Translations under genes and position numbers: made by a program
Part shown: positions 1-11,882 of the stretch, piece by piece
Layout of the letters: each line of letters starts with the position of its first letter
Position numbering within the stretch: the first letter of the stretch is position 1
The notes under the pieces: model-generated
Databases searched by the model: none
What the model was told of the DNA's origin: nothing
The model's input: the letters and a program-made list of their open reading frames with translations, nothing else
DNA from: Elymus sibiricus
Taxonomy: Eukaryota > Streptophyta > Magnoliopsida > Poales > Poaceae
Reading direction: 5' to 3'
Assembly: GCA_039707655.1 (NCBI GenBank)
Contig: CM077665.1
Coordinates: 441,997,531 to 442,061,530, forward strand
DNA length: 64,000 nucleotides

Positions 1-326
1 ACCCCATCTTGTTATCCTTAATGGCAACGATACATGCGTGCCTTGCTGCCCCTTCTGTCACTGGGAAAGGACACCGCAAGATCGAACCCATCACAAAGCA
101 CCTCTTCCCATGGCAAGAAAAATCGATCTAGTCGGCCTAACTAAACCAAAGATTCGAAGAAGAAATACGAGGCTATAAGTAATCATGCATATAAGAGATC
201 AAAGAAGACTCAAATAATATTCATGGATAGAAACTGATCATGAACTCAAAATTCATCGGATCCCAACAAACACACCGCAAAAGTTTACATCAAATAGATC
301 TCCAAGAGAACATTGTATTGAGAATC

Positions 327-364
<38 letters not shown>

Positions 365-927
365 GCCATCTAGCTACTGCCTACGGACCCGTAGGTCTAT
401 GGTGGACTACTCACACATCATCGGAGAGGCACCTATGAAGAAGATGAACCCCTCCGTGAGGGTGTTTAGATTGGATCTCGAGGTTCTGGAACTTGCGGCG
501 GCTGGAATTGTGTTTTGTCGACTCCCCTAGGGTTTTCCGAATATTTGAGAATTTATAGGCATCAGAGGCGGTGCAGAGGGGCCCCGTGGAGGGCACAACC
601 CATCAGGGCGCGCCGGGGGCCCCCTGGCGCGCCCTGGTGGGTTGTGCTCTCCACAGCCCACCTTCATGGCTATTTTTTGGCCCACTGGGTGTCTTCTGGT
701 CCAGAAAAAATCTCCAAAAAGTTTCGTCGCGATTGGACTCCGTTTGGTACTGATATTCTGCGAAGTAAAAAACAAGCAAAAACAGCAACTGGCATGTTGG
801 CACTATGTCAATAGGTTAGTCCCAAAAAATGATATAAAGTTTTTATAAAATGATTCTAAAACATCCAAGAATGATAATATAACGGCATGGAACAAGCAAA
901 AATTATAGATACGTTGGAGACGTATCA
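1..927 (-). repeat. 3' LTR of element A (truncated by window start)
   Basis: This stretch matches 5035-5983 nearly base for base apart from the AG-repeat length. It ends in the LTR terminus GTATCA at 927, directly followed by the purine tract of the element. Confidence 0.9.
330..361. repeat. (AG)16 microsatellite inside LTR
   Basis: Sixteen AG units run from 330 to 361. The same site holds 28 units in the 5' LTR of this element and 7 in each LTR of element C. Confidence 0.97.
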
Positions 928-941
928 GCATCCCCAAGCTT
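928..941 (-). promoter_or_regulatory. Polypurine tract of element A
   Basis: On the minus strand AAGCTTGGGGATGC abuts the start of the 3' LTR. A purine-rich tract in this position primes plus-strand DNA synthesis in LTR retrotransposons. The same sequence precedes the 3' LTR of element C. Confidence 0.8.
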
Positions 942-3425
942 AATTCCTACTCGTCCCCGAGTAGGTAAATGATAAACACAGAATTTTTGATGTGGAATGA
1001 TGCCTAACATGTTCATCATATTCTTTTATTTTGTATAGCATGGACATTTGGACTTGTAAATGATTCAAAGCAATAGTCTAGTTTTAACATAATGACTTCA
1101 ATACTAAAGCATGCCAACAAGTAACCATGTCTTTCAAAATATCAACACTAAAGAAAGTTATCCCTGGCCCATTATGCTCAATCATTGATCCATTCATGAA
1201 ACACACTCAAATATTAGCTATGCACAATGCTCAAGTACGATCATAGTGCCCCCTAGTTGGTGCTTTATAAGAGAAGATGGAGACTCAAAGTAAAAATAAA
1301 AATTGCATAAAGTAAATAGATAGGCCCTTCGCAGAGGGAAGTAGGGATTTGTAGAGGTGCCACAGCTCAAAGTTTTAAATTGAGATAGAATTTTTTTTGG
1401 GTGGCATGCTTTTCCTGTCAACGAAAACGATAAAGTAGCTCACAATACTTTCCATGCTAGCTATATCATAGGCGGTTCCCAAACAGAAAATAAAGTTTAT
1501 TCCTTTTTCCACCAAACTTTCACTTTCCATGGCGGGCCGTATCCACGGTTGCCTTCCATACCAACACTTTCCAAGGAATTTATTATTTGACAACATAAAG
1601 TAAATATTTTTTTCTTTTTCATTTTGGGAATGGGCATCCCTATTACAGCTGCACTCTCGTGCAATGACAAGTGAATAAACACTCATCTTGAGAATAACAC
1701 ATCTAGCATGGAAAAATATTGGACACTCCCCACCATTTCATGAGCAGTACGAGCACACAAAAAGAGAAAATTTATTTTGAAAATTTAGAGATGGCACATA
1801 CAAATTTGCTTGGAACGGCATGGAAATACCGCATATAGGTAGGTATGGTGGACTCATAAGGCAAAACTTGGTTTAAGGTTTTTGGATGCACAAGTAGTAT
1901 TTCTACTTTGTACAAATGGAGGCTAGCAAATAGATTGAGAAGCAACCAAACCAAGAAACGAAAATTCACATAAGTGAGCATTGAGCATAACTAACACCGA
2001 ATAATGCACCACAAGTAGGATGTAATTTCATTGCATAACTATTGACTTTCGTACTTGCATAGGGAATCACAAACCTTAACACCAATATTCCTACTCAAGC
2101 ATAATTACTCACTAACATGACTCACATATTACTATCATCATGTTTTAAAACTATTACAAGGAATCAAGTTTAGTTTGTCCAATGATCTTCATGAAAGTTT
2201 TTATTATATCCTCCTTGGATATCTGTCACTTTGGGACTAGTTTCATATATTGCCATTGCTTTTTTTTTTACAAGCTCAAACAAATTTAAGTGAAGCACAT
2301 GAGCATAAATATTTCTTCTCTCAAAAAGATATAAGTGAAGCATGAGAGGATTTCTTCAAAAAATTACTAACTCTCAAATTAATCTAAGTTAAGCATGAGA
2401 GTATTTCTACAAAAATTTCCAAGCACACCGTGCTCAAAAAGATATAAGTGAAGCACTAGAGCAATTCTATAGCTCAAAAAGTTTAAGTGAAGCATAGAGA
2501 GCGATTCTAACAAATCATAGCATACTTTTGGCTCTCCCAAATAGGTGTGTACAGAAAGGACACAAAGGAAAAACAAAAAAGCAAAGCAAGCAAAGATACA
2601 AGACGCTCCAAGCAAAACTCATGATATGCGACGAATAAAAATTTAGCTCCAAGTAAAATACCGATGGTTGTTAGAAGAAAGAGGGGATGCCACTCGGGGG
2701 CATCCCCAAGCTTAGTTACTTGTTACTCTTTGGATATATCTTTGGGGTGCGGTAGCATCCCCAAGCTTAGGCTCTTGTCACTCCTTATTCCTTCATCAAT
2801 CGTGATCTCACCCAAAACTTGAAAACTTCAATCACACAAAACTCAACAAAATCTTCGTGAGATCCGTTAGTATAATAAAGCAAATCACTACTTTAGGTGT
2901 TGTTTCAAACCCATTCATATTTTTTTATTTCATTATACCTACTGTATTTTAACTTTACCATGGCTCATACCCTTCAATATAACCCATAGATTCATCAAAA
3001 CAAGCACACAATGCAACGAAAACAGAATCTGTCTTAAACAGAACAGTCTGTAGTAATATGTACTCTAACCATACTTTTGTAACTCTAAAAATTCTTAAAA
3101 ATTAGGAAAACGTAAAGAATTTGTATATAAAAAATGTGTTAAAATTTCAGCTCAAGATCACGTTCCATCAAAAAATGACAATTCAAATACTCGACACAAA
3201 GTTTCTGTTTCAGATTCAGCATCGCTTCTACTCATCTCATGAATCATCCTAAAGGTTCTACTTGGCACAAACACTAAATAAACCATTAAAACACAATCAT
3301 AACAGAGGCACAATTGTGTCAACACTCAAAAACAGAAAGGAAAAAGAAAAAAATTATTTATTCATTGGGTTGCCTCCCAACAAGCGCTATCGTTTTACGC
3401 CCCTAGCTAGGCGTAAAGCATAGAT
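942..3425 (-). other. Noncoding 3' internal region of element A
   Basis: About 2.5 kb separates the ORF stop from the polypurine tract. I see no coding capacity. It holds two further PPT-like boxes (GCATCCCCAAGCTTAG near 2700 and 2754). It also has degenerate repeats of the AAGTGAAGCA type at 2280-2500. The same region occurs in element C (52979-55474) and, in reverse orientation, in element F (62880-64000). Confidence 0.75.
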
Positions 3426-4122
3426 TCAAGTATTGTCATCCTTGGTTTTGGATGAGGTGCTTTTGTCAAGAGGTTTTGCAAATAGAACTTGAAACACATC
3501 ATCCATAGCAACCTTAGCACTATCAAGTTGTCCCTCTACATACCCCCTTTGATTCTCGGCCACGATCCAAGAATATTGTTGGTTAACGTCATTGAAAACT
3601 TGTTGGATCATATCTAAAACGGGGACTTCCTTTTTGAGATTCTCATCAAAAATTTGATTATTTCCAAGAAAATATCTCATCACATAATCACTATTGTAAA
3701 AGATTTCTTCTATTACCAGTTTTTCACGGCTCATACCATAAAAGTCAAAGATCTCCCTAGCTTCCCGTACTACGTGATCAAATTCATTCATAAGAATAAG
3801 CGTAGCCAACTTCTTAGCCTTGGGGTTCTTTATGACGGGTAGGTCATAAAACAATCTTTGCAAAGTAGGATGGGTACGAATAAATCTATTTTCAAGTTTT
3901 AGAACTAGCGTCGAGATAGCTTCCGCATAAGATTTAGTTCTTTTCAGTATAGGAGTATCATCGAGAGTCAAATTCCCAACGCAATTGAAAAACTCTTGGA
4001 TAGTTTCTTTTCCTATAACGTTCCCTTGCCCCCATAACAAAAGTTTTAGAATCCAGATTACCAGAACGTCCAATTTTAGGAGTCCTGCCATCATTCGTTT
4101 CTGCCATACCAAAATCACTCAT
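3426..4122 (-). pseudogene. Internal ORF of element A, function unknown, one frameshift
   Basis: The likely start is ATG at 4122-4120 (MSDFGMAETNDG). The frame runs to about 4030, where a run of G (minus strand) shifts it by one. It then continues in the next frame as an open stretch down to a TGA at 3426, about 230 residues in all. I recognise no protease, reverse transcriptase, zinc knuckle or membrane segment. The C-terminal part is rich in Leu, Glu, Lys and Asp and looks soluble and mostly helical. It sits where gag sits in a retrotransposon, so a gag-like role is possible but not shown. The last eight residues, SKTKDDNT, are identical to those of the unrelated gag-pro ORF in element C. 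Confidence 0.6.
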
Positions 4123-4334
4123 GGTGACAAGCAAACAAGAGATATGACGAGAAAAAAGGCGAACGAAAAAGAGGGCGAATAAAACGGCAAATTGGTGAAG
4201 TGGGGGAGAGGAAAACGAGAGGCAAATGGCAAATAATGTAATTGCAAGGATATGCAATTTGTGATTAGGAACCTGATAGATCATGATGGAGTCTCCTCGG
4301 CACCTGAGATAGGCACGTAGAAGAGACCGCTTCC

Positions 4335-4352
4335 TCCCCGGCAACGGCGCCA
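4335..4352 (-). promoter_or_regulatory. Primer binding site (tRNA-Asp type)
   Basis: On the minus strand TGGCGCCGTTGCCGGGGA lies 10 nt after the end of the 5' LTR. It is complementary to the 3' end of plant tRNA-Asp including CCA. An identical site is in element C. Confidence 0.9.
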
Positions 4353-4362
4353 GAAATTCCTT

Positions 4363-5359
4363 TGACGTGGCTTGAGACTGCGTCGGTATTTCCCCAAAGA
4401 GGAAGGGATGATGCAGCACAGCGATGGTAAGTATTTCCCTCAGTTATGAAACCAAGGTTATCGAACCAGTAGGAGGATCACCACCACCCAATAAGCAGCA
4501 CCTACACACAAACAACAAATACTTGCAACCCGACGCGAAAGAGAGGTTGTCAATCTCTCTACGGTAAAAAGGTAGATTAGGTAGTGATGGATAGGAGAGA
4601 TAGATCTCTCAAGAACACAAAATAGAAAAGGCAAATAAAAAGTGCAGCAATATATTTCTGGGTTTTTGGTTTTGTAGATCTGAAAACAAAGATGCAAAAA
4701 GATAGATCGGAAAGCAATATGTTGGAAAGTAGACCCGGGGGCCGTATGATTCACTAGTGGCTTCTCTCATGAGTATAGCGCACGGTGGGTGAACAAATTA
4801 CTATTGGGCAATTGATAGAAAATCGAATAGTCATGACGATATCCAAGGCGATGATCTTTATATAGGCATCACGTCCAAGATAAGTAGACCGACTCCTGCC
4901 TGCATCTACCACTATTACTCCACACATCGACCGCTATCCAGCATGCATCTAGTGTATTAAGTTCATGGAAAAACGGAGTAATGTAATAAGAACGATGAGA
5001 TGATGTAGACAAGATCTATTCATGTAGGAATAGACCCCATCTTGTTATCCTTAATGGCAACGATACATGCGTGCCTTGTTGCCCCTTCTGTCACTGGGAA
5101 AGGACACCGCAAGATCGAACCCATCACAAAGCACCTCTTCCCATGGCAAGAAAAATCGATCTAGTTGGCCTAAATAAACCAAATATTCGAAGAAGAAATA
5201 TGAGGCTATAAGTAATCATGCATATAAGATATCAAAGAAGACTCAAATAATATTCATGGATAGAAACTGATCATGAACTCAAAATTCATCGGATGCCAAC
5301 AAACACACCGCAAAAGTTTACATCAAATAGATCTCCAAGAGACCATTGTATTGACAATC

Positions 5360-5421
<62 letters not shown>

Positions 5422-5983
5422 GCCATCTAGCTACTGCCTACGGACCCGTAGGTCTATGGTGGACTACTCACGCATCATCGGATAGGCACCTATGAAGAAG
5501 ATGAACCCCTCCGTGATGGTAATTAGATTAGATCTCGAGGTTCTGGAACTTGCGGCGGCTAGAATTGTGTTTTGTCGACTCCCCTAGGGTTTTCGAATAT
5601 TTGAGAATTTATAGGCATCAGAGGCGGTGCAGAGGGGCCCTGTGGAGGGCACAGCCCATCAGGACGCGCCAAGGGCCCCCTGGCGCGCCCTAGTGGGTTG
5701 TGCTCTCCACAACCCACCTTCCAGGCTCTTTTTTGGCCCACTGGGTGTCTTCTGATCCAGAAAAAATCTTCAAAAAGTTTCATCACGATTGGACTCCGTT
5801 TGGTATTGATATTCTGCGAAGTAAAAAACAAGCAAAAACATCAACTGGCACTTTGGCACTATGTCAATAGGTTAGTCCCAAAAAATGATATAAAGTTGTT
5901 ATAAAATGATTGTAAAACATCCAAGAATGATAATATAACAGCATGGAACAAACAAAAATTATAGATACGTTGGAGACGTATCA
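4363..5983 (-). repeat. 5' LTR of element A
   Basis: The LTR is 1621 bp. On the + strand it begins TGACGTGG and ends GTATCA, that is TG...CA when read on the minus strand. It carries the (AG)28 microsatellite at 5363-5418. Confidence 0.9.
5363..5418. repeat. (AG)28 microsatellite inside LTR
   Basis: Twenty-eight uninterrupted AG units, the longest of four homologous copies in the window. Confidence 0.97.
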
Positions 5984-6381
5984 TCGAATCAATGGGAGAA
6001 CCAAGCAAACTCCCTTCGAAAACACCTACACACACAAAACCAAACACTTGCACCCAACACGGGCAAGAGGGTTGTCAAGCCCCTTGAACTCGTTACTTGC
6101 ATGGATTAAATCTTGATAGAGATAGATGATACAAAAGAAAAATAAAATAATATTAAATAAATTGCAGCAAAGTATTTTTAGGGTTTTAATATTTATGATT
6201 AAGTAGACCCGGGGGTCATAGTTTTCGCTAGAGGCTTCTCTATTGAACATAGCATACAGTGGGTAGACAAATTACTGTTGGGCAATTGACAGAATTTCCC
6301 GTAGTTATGACATGTTATTCACGACAATGATCATGTATATAGGCATCACTTCCATAAACAAGTAGACCAAAATGATCTGCT
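5984..6381 (-). repeat. Element B: older Gypsy LTR, left fragment
   Basis: This is the inner part of an LTR related to those of A and C. Shared blocks include GTAGACCCGGGGG and GGGCAATTGA. It is cut on the left by element A at 5984 and on the right by the Copia element at 6382. It resumes at 15027 after the TCTGC duplication. Confidence 0.85.
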
Positions 6382-8151
6382 GTTGGAAATATGCCCTAGA
6401 GGCAATAATAAATTGGTTATTATCATATTTCCTTGTTCATGATAATCGTTTATTATCCATGCTATAATTGTATTGATTGGAAACTCAAATACATGTGTGG
6501 GTACATAGACAACACTGTGTCCCTAGTAAGCCTCTAGTTAACTAGCTCGTTGATCAAAAGATGGTGAAGGTTTCCTAGCCATGGACATGAGATGTCATTT
6601 GATAACGGGATCACATCATTAGGAGAATGATGTGATGGACAAGACCCAAACTATAAACGTAGCATATGATCGTTTCAATTTATTGCTATTGTTTTCTGCA
6701 TGTCAAGTATCTGTTCCTATGACCATGAGATCATGCAACTCACTGACACCGGAGGAATACCTTGTGTGTATCAAACGTCGCAACATAACTGGGTGACTAT
6801 AAAGGTGCTCTACAGGTATCTCCGAGGGTGTCTGTTGCGTTGGCATGGATCAAGACTGGGATTTGTTACTCCATGTGACGGAGAGGTATCTCGGGCAAGC
6901 AATGTGACTAAAGTGTTAGCCACGAGATCTTGTATTACGGAACGAGTAAAGAGACTTGCCGGTAACGAGATTGAACTAGGTATAGAGATACCGACGATCG
7001 AATCTCGGGCAAGTAACATACCAAAGAACAAAGGGAACAGCATACGGGATTAATTGAATCCTTGACATAGAGGTTCGACCGATATAGATCTTCGTAGAAT
7101 ATGTAGGAACCAATATGGGCATCCAGGTCCCGCTATTGGTTATTGGCCGTAGAGGTGTCTCGGTCATGTCTACATAGTTCTCGAACCCGCAGGGTCTGCA
7201 CACTTAAGGTTCGGTGACGTTTCGGTAGAATTGAGTTATGTATGATTGGTGACCGAAGGTTGTTCGGAGTCCCGGATGAGATCCCGGACATCACGAGGAG
7301 CTCCGGAATGGTCCGGAGGTGAAGATTGATATATAGGAAGTCCCGTTTTGGCCACCGGAAAAGTTTCGGGTATTTCCGGTAGTATACCGGGAGTACCGGA
7401 GGGCCATCGGGAGGGGCCACCCACGACGGGAGGCCACATGGGCCTGAAGGGGGTTGCACCAGCCCTTAGTGGGCTGGGCAAACCAGCCCTACAAGGCCCA
7501 TACGGCTAGGAATAAGTGGGAAAGGAAAAACCCCAAAGAAAAGGGAAGGGAGACCAAATATGGAAGGTGTCGTATTTGGACTAGGAAGAAGTGGAGGAGT
7601 CCACCTCCTCCTCCTTGGTTCGGCCGCACCTAGGGGGGAAACCCTAGGGCGCCAGCCCCCTCCCCCTCCCTCCTATATATACTAGAGGGGAGAGAGGGCC
7701 AAACACCCTAAGCCACGGTGCAGCCCTCTCTCCCCCCCGTCTATACGGTTTTCCTCAAATCTGTTTTTGTCGGTGCTTAGGCGAAGCCCTGCCGGAACAG
7801 CTCCACCACCACCCCCACTACGCCGTTGTGTTGGCGGAGAACTCGTCTATCTCTTCGCTCTCTCTTGCTGGATCAAGAAGGCGGAGATCGTCATCAAGCT
7901 GTACGTGTGCTGAACGCGGAGGTGCCGTCCGTTCGGTACTTGATCGGGACGGATCGTGATTGGATCGCGGGACGCTCGGTGATTTGGATCACGAAGACGT
8001 TCGACTACATCAACCGCGTTTCTTAACGCTTCTGCTTAGCGATCTACAAGGGTATGTAGATTCACTCTCCCTCTCGTAGATGCTCATCACCATGGATAGA
8101 TCTTGTGTGTGCGTAGGAAATTTTTTGTTTCCCATGCAACGTTCCCCAACA
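6382..8151 (+). repeat. 5' LTR of Copia element
   Basis: 1770 bp. It differs from the right LTR by about 21 substitutions by eye and lacks about 36 bp present in the right LTR (near 6890 versus 13733-13770). A TATA-like TATATATACT lies near 7673, followed by the likely transcription start region. Confidence 0.95.
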
Positions 8152-8152
8152 G

Positions 8153-8168
8153 TGGTATCAGAGCCAGG
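8153..8168 (+). promoter_or_regulatory. Primer binding site, initiator Met tRNA
   Basis: TGGTATCAGAGCCAGG starts 2 nt after the LTR. It is the standard Copia primer site complementary to the 3' end of tRNA-iMet. Confidence 0.95.
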
Positions 8169-8171
8169 TTT

Positions 8172-9399
8172 ATGCGTAGATGAGATCTCGAGTAGAACAC
8201 AAAGGAGTTTGTGGGCGTTGATATTCAGATTGCTTCCCTCCTTAGTCTTTTCTTGATTCAGCGGTATTGTGGGATGAAGCGGCTCGGACCAACCTTACTC
8301 GTCCACGTACGAGAGACCGGTTCCATCGACTGACATGTAACTTTGTTGCATAAGATGGCTGGCGGGTGTCTGTCTCTCCCACTTTAGTTGAATCGGATTC
8401 GACAGAGGCGGTCCTTGTAGAAGGTGAAATAGCAACTTTTATATCACCGTTGTGGTTTTTGCGTAGGTAAGAATCGTTCTTGCTAGATACCCGTAGCAAC
8501 CACGTAAAACTTGCAACAACAATTAGAGGACGTCTAACTTGTTTTTGCAGGGTATGTTGTGATGTGATATGGCCAATTACCTGATGAGATATATGTGATG
8601 TATGAGATGATCATGTGTTGTATAGAATATCACGACTTGCATGTCGATGAGTACGGCAACTGGCAGGAGCCATAGAGTTGTCTTTAATTATTGTATGACC
8701 TGCGTGTCAATCATTAAGCGCTATGTAATGCTTTACTTTATTGCTAAACGTTAGCAATAGTCGTGGAAGCAACAGTCGGCGCGACAACCTCATGGCGACA
8801 CGTTGATGGAGATCAAGATGATGGAAATCATGGTGTCATGCCGGTGACGATGGAGATCATGCCGGTGCTTTGGAGATGGAGATCAAAAGCACGAGTTCAT
8901 GGCCATATCATGTCACTTATGATTTGCATGTGATGTTAATCCTTTTATGCATCTTATTTTGCTTAGGACGACGGTAGCATTATAAGGTGATCCCTCACTT
9001 AAATTTCAAGATAAATTGTGTTCTCCCTGAGTGTGCACCGTTGCGAAAGTTCGTCGTTTCGAGACACGCCGTGATGATCGGGTGTGATAGACTCTACGTT
9101 CACATACAACGGGTGTAAGCCATGTTGCACGTGCGGAACACTCGGGTTAAACTTGACGAGCCTAGCATGTACAGACATGGCCTCGGAACACAAGAGACCG
9201 AAAGGTCGAACATGAGTCATATAGTAGATATGATCAACATGAAGATGTTCACCATTGAAACCACCTCAACTCACGTGATGATCGGACTTGAGTTGGTGGA
9301 TTTGGATCATGTTACACTCGAATGACCGGAGGGATGTCAATTTGAGTGGGAGTTTTAAGTAATATGATTAACTAAACTCATTATCATGAACATAGTCAA
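8172..9399 (+). other. Copia leader region, noncoding
   Basis: Between the primer site and the first recognisable gag residues there is about 1.2 kb with no credible ORF. In BARE-type elements this is the long untranslated leader holding the packaging signal; I see no specific motif. Confidence 0.6.
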
Positions 9400-10220
9400 A
9401 GTGTCTTTGCAAATTATGTTGTAGATTACTAGATCGCGCTGTAGCTCCCTTGAATTTTTATATGTTCCTAGAGAAATAGATTTGAAAGATGATGGTAGCA
9501 ATAATGCGGACTGGGTCCGTGATCTGAGGATTGTCCTCAAATTGCTGCACAGAAGGCTTATGTCCTTAATGCACCGCTCGGTGCACCACCCCCTCTAGCG
9601 TTGTCTGTAGATGTTGTGAACATCTGACAGGAACGTTCCGATGACTACTTAATAGTTCAGTGCGTCATGCATTACGGCGTAGAATTGAGGCTCCAAAACG
9701 TTTTGAACGTCACGGAACATATGAGATGTTTTAAGAGCTGAAATTGGGATCTCAGACTCGTGCCCATGTTGAGAGGTATGAGACCTCCAACAAGATTCTT
9801 TGCCTGCAAGATGATGGAGAATAGCTCAATCGTTGAGCATGTGCTCAAATTGTTTGAGTGCTACAATCACTTGAATCGAGTGGGAGTTGATCTTCCAGAT
9901 AAGATAGTGATTGATATAGCTCTCCAAGTCACTGTCACTAAGCTACTAGAGCTTCGTGATGAACTATAAAAGGCCAGAGATGGAAATAATGATCCCTGAG
10001 CTGTTCGCAATGTTTGACACCGCGAAGGTAGAAATCAAGAAGGAAGCATCAAGTGTTGATGGTTAGTGAAATCACTAGTCTCGAGAAGGGCAAGGGCAAG
10101 GAGGGATACTTCATGGATGGCAAGCCAGTTGCTGCTCCAGTGAAGAAACCCAAGGTTGAACCCAAACCCGAGACTAAGTGCTTCTATTATGAGGAGAACG
10201 GTCGCTGAAGTGGAACAACC
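9400..10220 (+). pseudogene. Degenerate Copia gag
   Basis: Near 9481 a frame reads LKDDGSNNADWVRDL, like the Copia gag N-terminus (LDGSNYxxW). The open stretch 9760-9969 reads RFFACKMMENSSIVEHVLKL, the gag helical core. Frames change at least twice and stops fall between the blocks. The CCHC zinc knuckle expected near 10190 is not intact. Confidence 0.8.
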
Positions 10221-10299
10221 CTAGATACTTGGTAGATAAGAAGGTTAGCAACGTCGACAGAAGTATATTTGATATACGTGTTATTGATGTGTACCTTAC

Positions 10300-10360
10300 T
10301 AGTACTCCTAGTAGCACCTGGGTATTAGATACCGGTTCGGTTGCTAAATGTTAGTAACTC
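10300..10360 (+). pseudogene. Degenerate Copia aspartic protease, active-site remnant
   Basis: At about 10312 the frame reads STWVLDTGSVAKC and then stops. DTG is the catalytic motif of the retroviral-type protease. The rest of the domain is not readable in one frame. Confidence 0.7.
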
Positions 10361-10702
10361 GAAATTAAAGCTACGGAATAAACGGAAGCTAGCTAAGGGT
10401 GAGGTGACGATGAGTGTTGGAAGTGTTTCCAAGGTTGATGTGATCACCATCGCACGCTCTCTCTACCTTCAGGATTAGTGATGAACCTAAATAAATGTTA
10501 TTTGGTGTTTGCGTTAAGCATGAACGTGATTAGATCATGTTTATTGCAATACGGTTATTCATTTAAAAAGAAATAATGGTTATTCTGTTTACATGAATAA
10601 TACCTTCAATGGTCATACACCCAATAAGAGTGGTTTATTGAATCTTGATCGTAGTGATACACATGTTCATAATATTGATGCCAAAAAGATACAAAGTTAA
10701 TA

Positions 10703-11490
10703 ATGATAGTACCACATACTTGTGGCACTGCCGCTAAATGTCATATTGGTGTAAAACGCATGAAGAAACTCCATGTTGATGGATCTTTGGACTCATTCGA
10801 TTTCGAATCGGTTGAGACATGCGGACCATGCCTCATGGGCAAGATGACTAAAACCCCGTTTTCCGGTATGATGGAGCGGGCAATTGACTTATTGGAAATG
10901 ATACATATTGATGTATGCGGTCCAGTGAGTATTATAGTGTGCGGTGAATATCGTTATTTTCCTACCTTCACTAATGATTTGAGTAGATATGGGTATATTT
11001 ACTTAATGAAACACAAGTCTGAAACGTTTGAAAAGTTCAAACAAAATCAGAGTGAAGTTTGAGATCATCGTGACAAGAAGATAAAATGTCTACGATATGA
11101 TCGTGGAGGTGAATATCTGAGTTACGAGTTTGGTATACAACTTAAGACAATGTGGAAGTTGTTTCACAACTCACGCCACCTGGAACACCATAGTGTGATG
11201 GTGTGTCCGAACGTCGTAGTCATGCTCTATTGGATATGGTGCGAACTATGATGTCTCTTATCGATTTACCACTATCGTTTTAGGGTTAATCATTAGAGAC
11301 AACCACATTCACTTTAAAAGGGGCACCATCTAAATCCGTTGAGATGACACCGTATGAATTTTGGTTTGGCGGAAACCTAAGCTGTCATTTCTTAATGTTT
11401 GGGGCTGCGACGCTTATGTGAAAAAGGGTTTTCACCTAATGAGCTCGAACCCAAAGCGAACAAATGCATCTTCATAGAATACCCTAACGT
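10703..11490 (+). pseudogene. Degenerate Copia integrase (GAG-pre-integrase and core)
   Basis: The open stretch 10703-11062 holds the GAG-pre-integrase region, the pair CGPCLMGKMTKTPF and the start of the core (IHIDVCGP), with the first catalytic Asp in HIDVCG. A stop at 11060 ends it. The next block (YDRGGEYL-like, near 11097) is in frame only briefly. The Glu part near 11340-11400 (KSVEMTPYEFWFG) is in another frame. The domain is not functional. Confidence 0.85.
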
Positions 11491-11495
11491 AACAG

Positions 11496-11882
11496 TTGGG
11501 TAAACCTTCTATCTTAGATCCAAGCACAAAGTGTTTGTTGCTAAAACGGGTCTTTTCTCGAGAAAGAGTTTCTTTCGAAAGATTGAGTGGGAGGAAGATA
11601 GTACTTGATGAGGTTGTTGAACCTTTACTTCAACCTGAGAGTAGCGCAGCGCAGAAAGTTGTTTCTGTGGAGCCTACGTTAGTTGAAAAGGAAGTTAATG
11701 ATGATGATCATGAAACTTCGGATCAAGTTACTATCGAACATCGTGGGTCGATAAGGACGCGTACTGCTCCTGAGTGGTACGGCAACCCTGTCTTAGAGGT
11801 CATGTTGTTGGACAACACCGAACCTACGAGCTATGGAGAAGCGATGATGGGCCCGGATTCTGAGAAATGGTTAAGACCATGA
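11496..11882 (+). pseudogene. Copia integrase C-terminal/linker remnant
   Basis: 128 codons remain open. The end, EPTSYGEAMMGPDSEKWL, is the conserved linker just before reverse transcriptase in Copia polyproteins. The middle is acidic and unstructured, as usual for this linker. Confidence 0.8.

Larger units (their letters stand above)
1..5983 (-). mobile_element. Element A: non-autonomous Gypsy LTR retrotransposon, 3' LTR cut by window edge
   Basis: Two copies of one LTR lie in the same orientation at 1-927 and 4363-5983. Each ends on the + strand in the inverted form of TGATACGTCTCCAACGTATC. Read on the minus strand the order is 5' LTR, a tRNA-Asp primer site (4335-4352), a short ORF (4122 to 3426), about 2.5 kb of noncoding DNA, a purine-rich tract (941-928), then the 3' LTR. 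The internal region is only about 3.4 kb and has no protease, reverse transcriptase or integrase, so the element depends on enzymes supplied in trans. It is inserted in an older related LTR (B). The base pairs after 5983 (TCGAA) would be one copy of the target duplication; the other is outside the window. The lineage resembles the Athila-like Gypsy elements of Triticeae; the family name is not assigned. Confidence 0.88.

Noticed and set aside
240..530. Open frames with long Arg-Glu repeats in the LTRs (also 5273-5485)
   Set aside because: They are translations of the AG microsatellite inside LTRs and have no conserved start or homologue.
515..848. Overlapping open frames on both strands in LTRs of A, C and similar places (for example 52517-52841, 57868-58269)
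   Set aside because: They recur because the LTR recurs; frames differ between copies and show no coding conservation.
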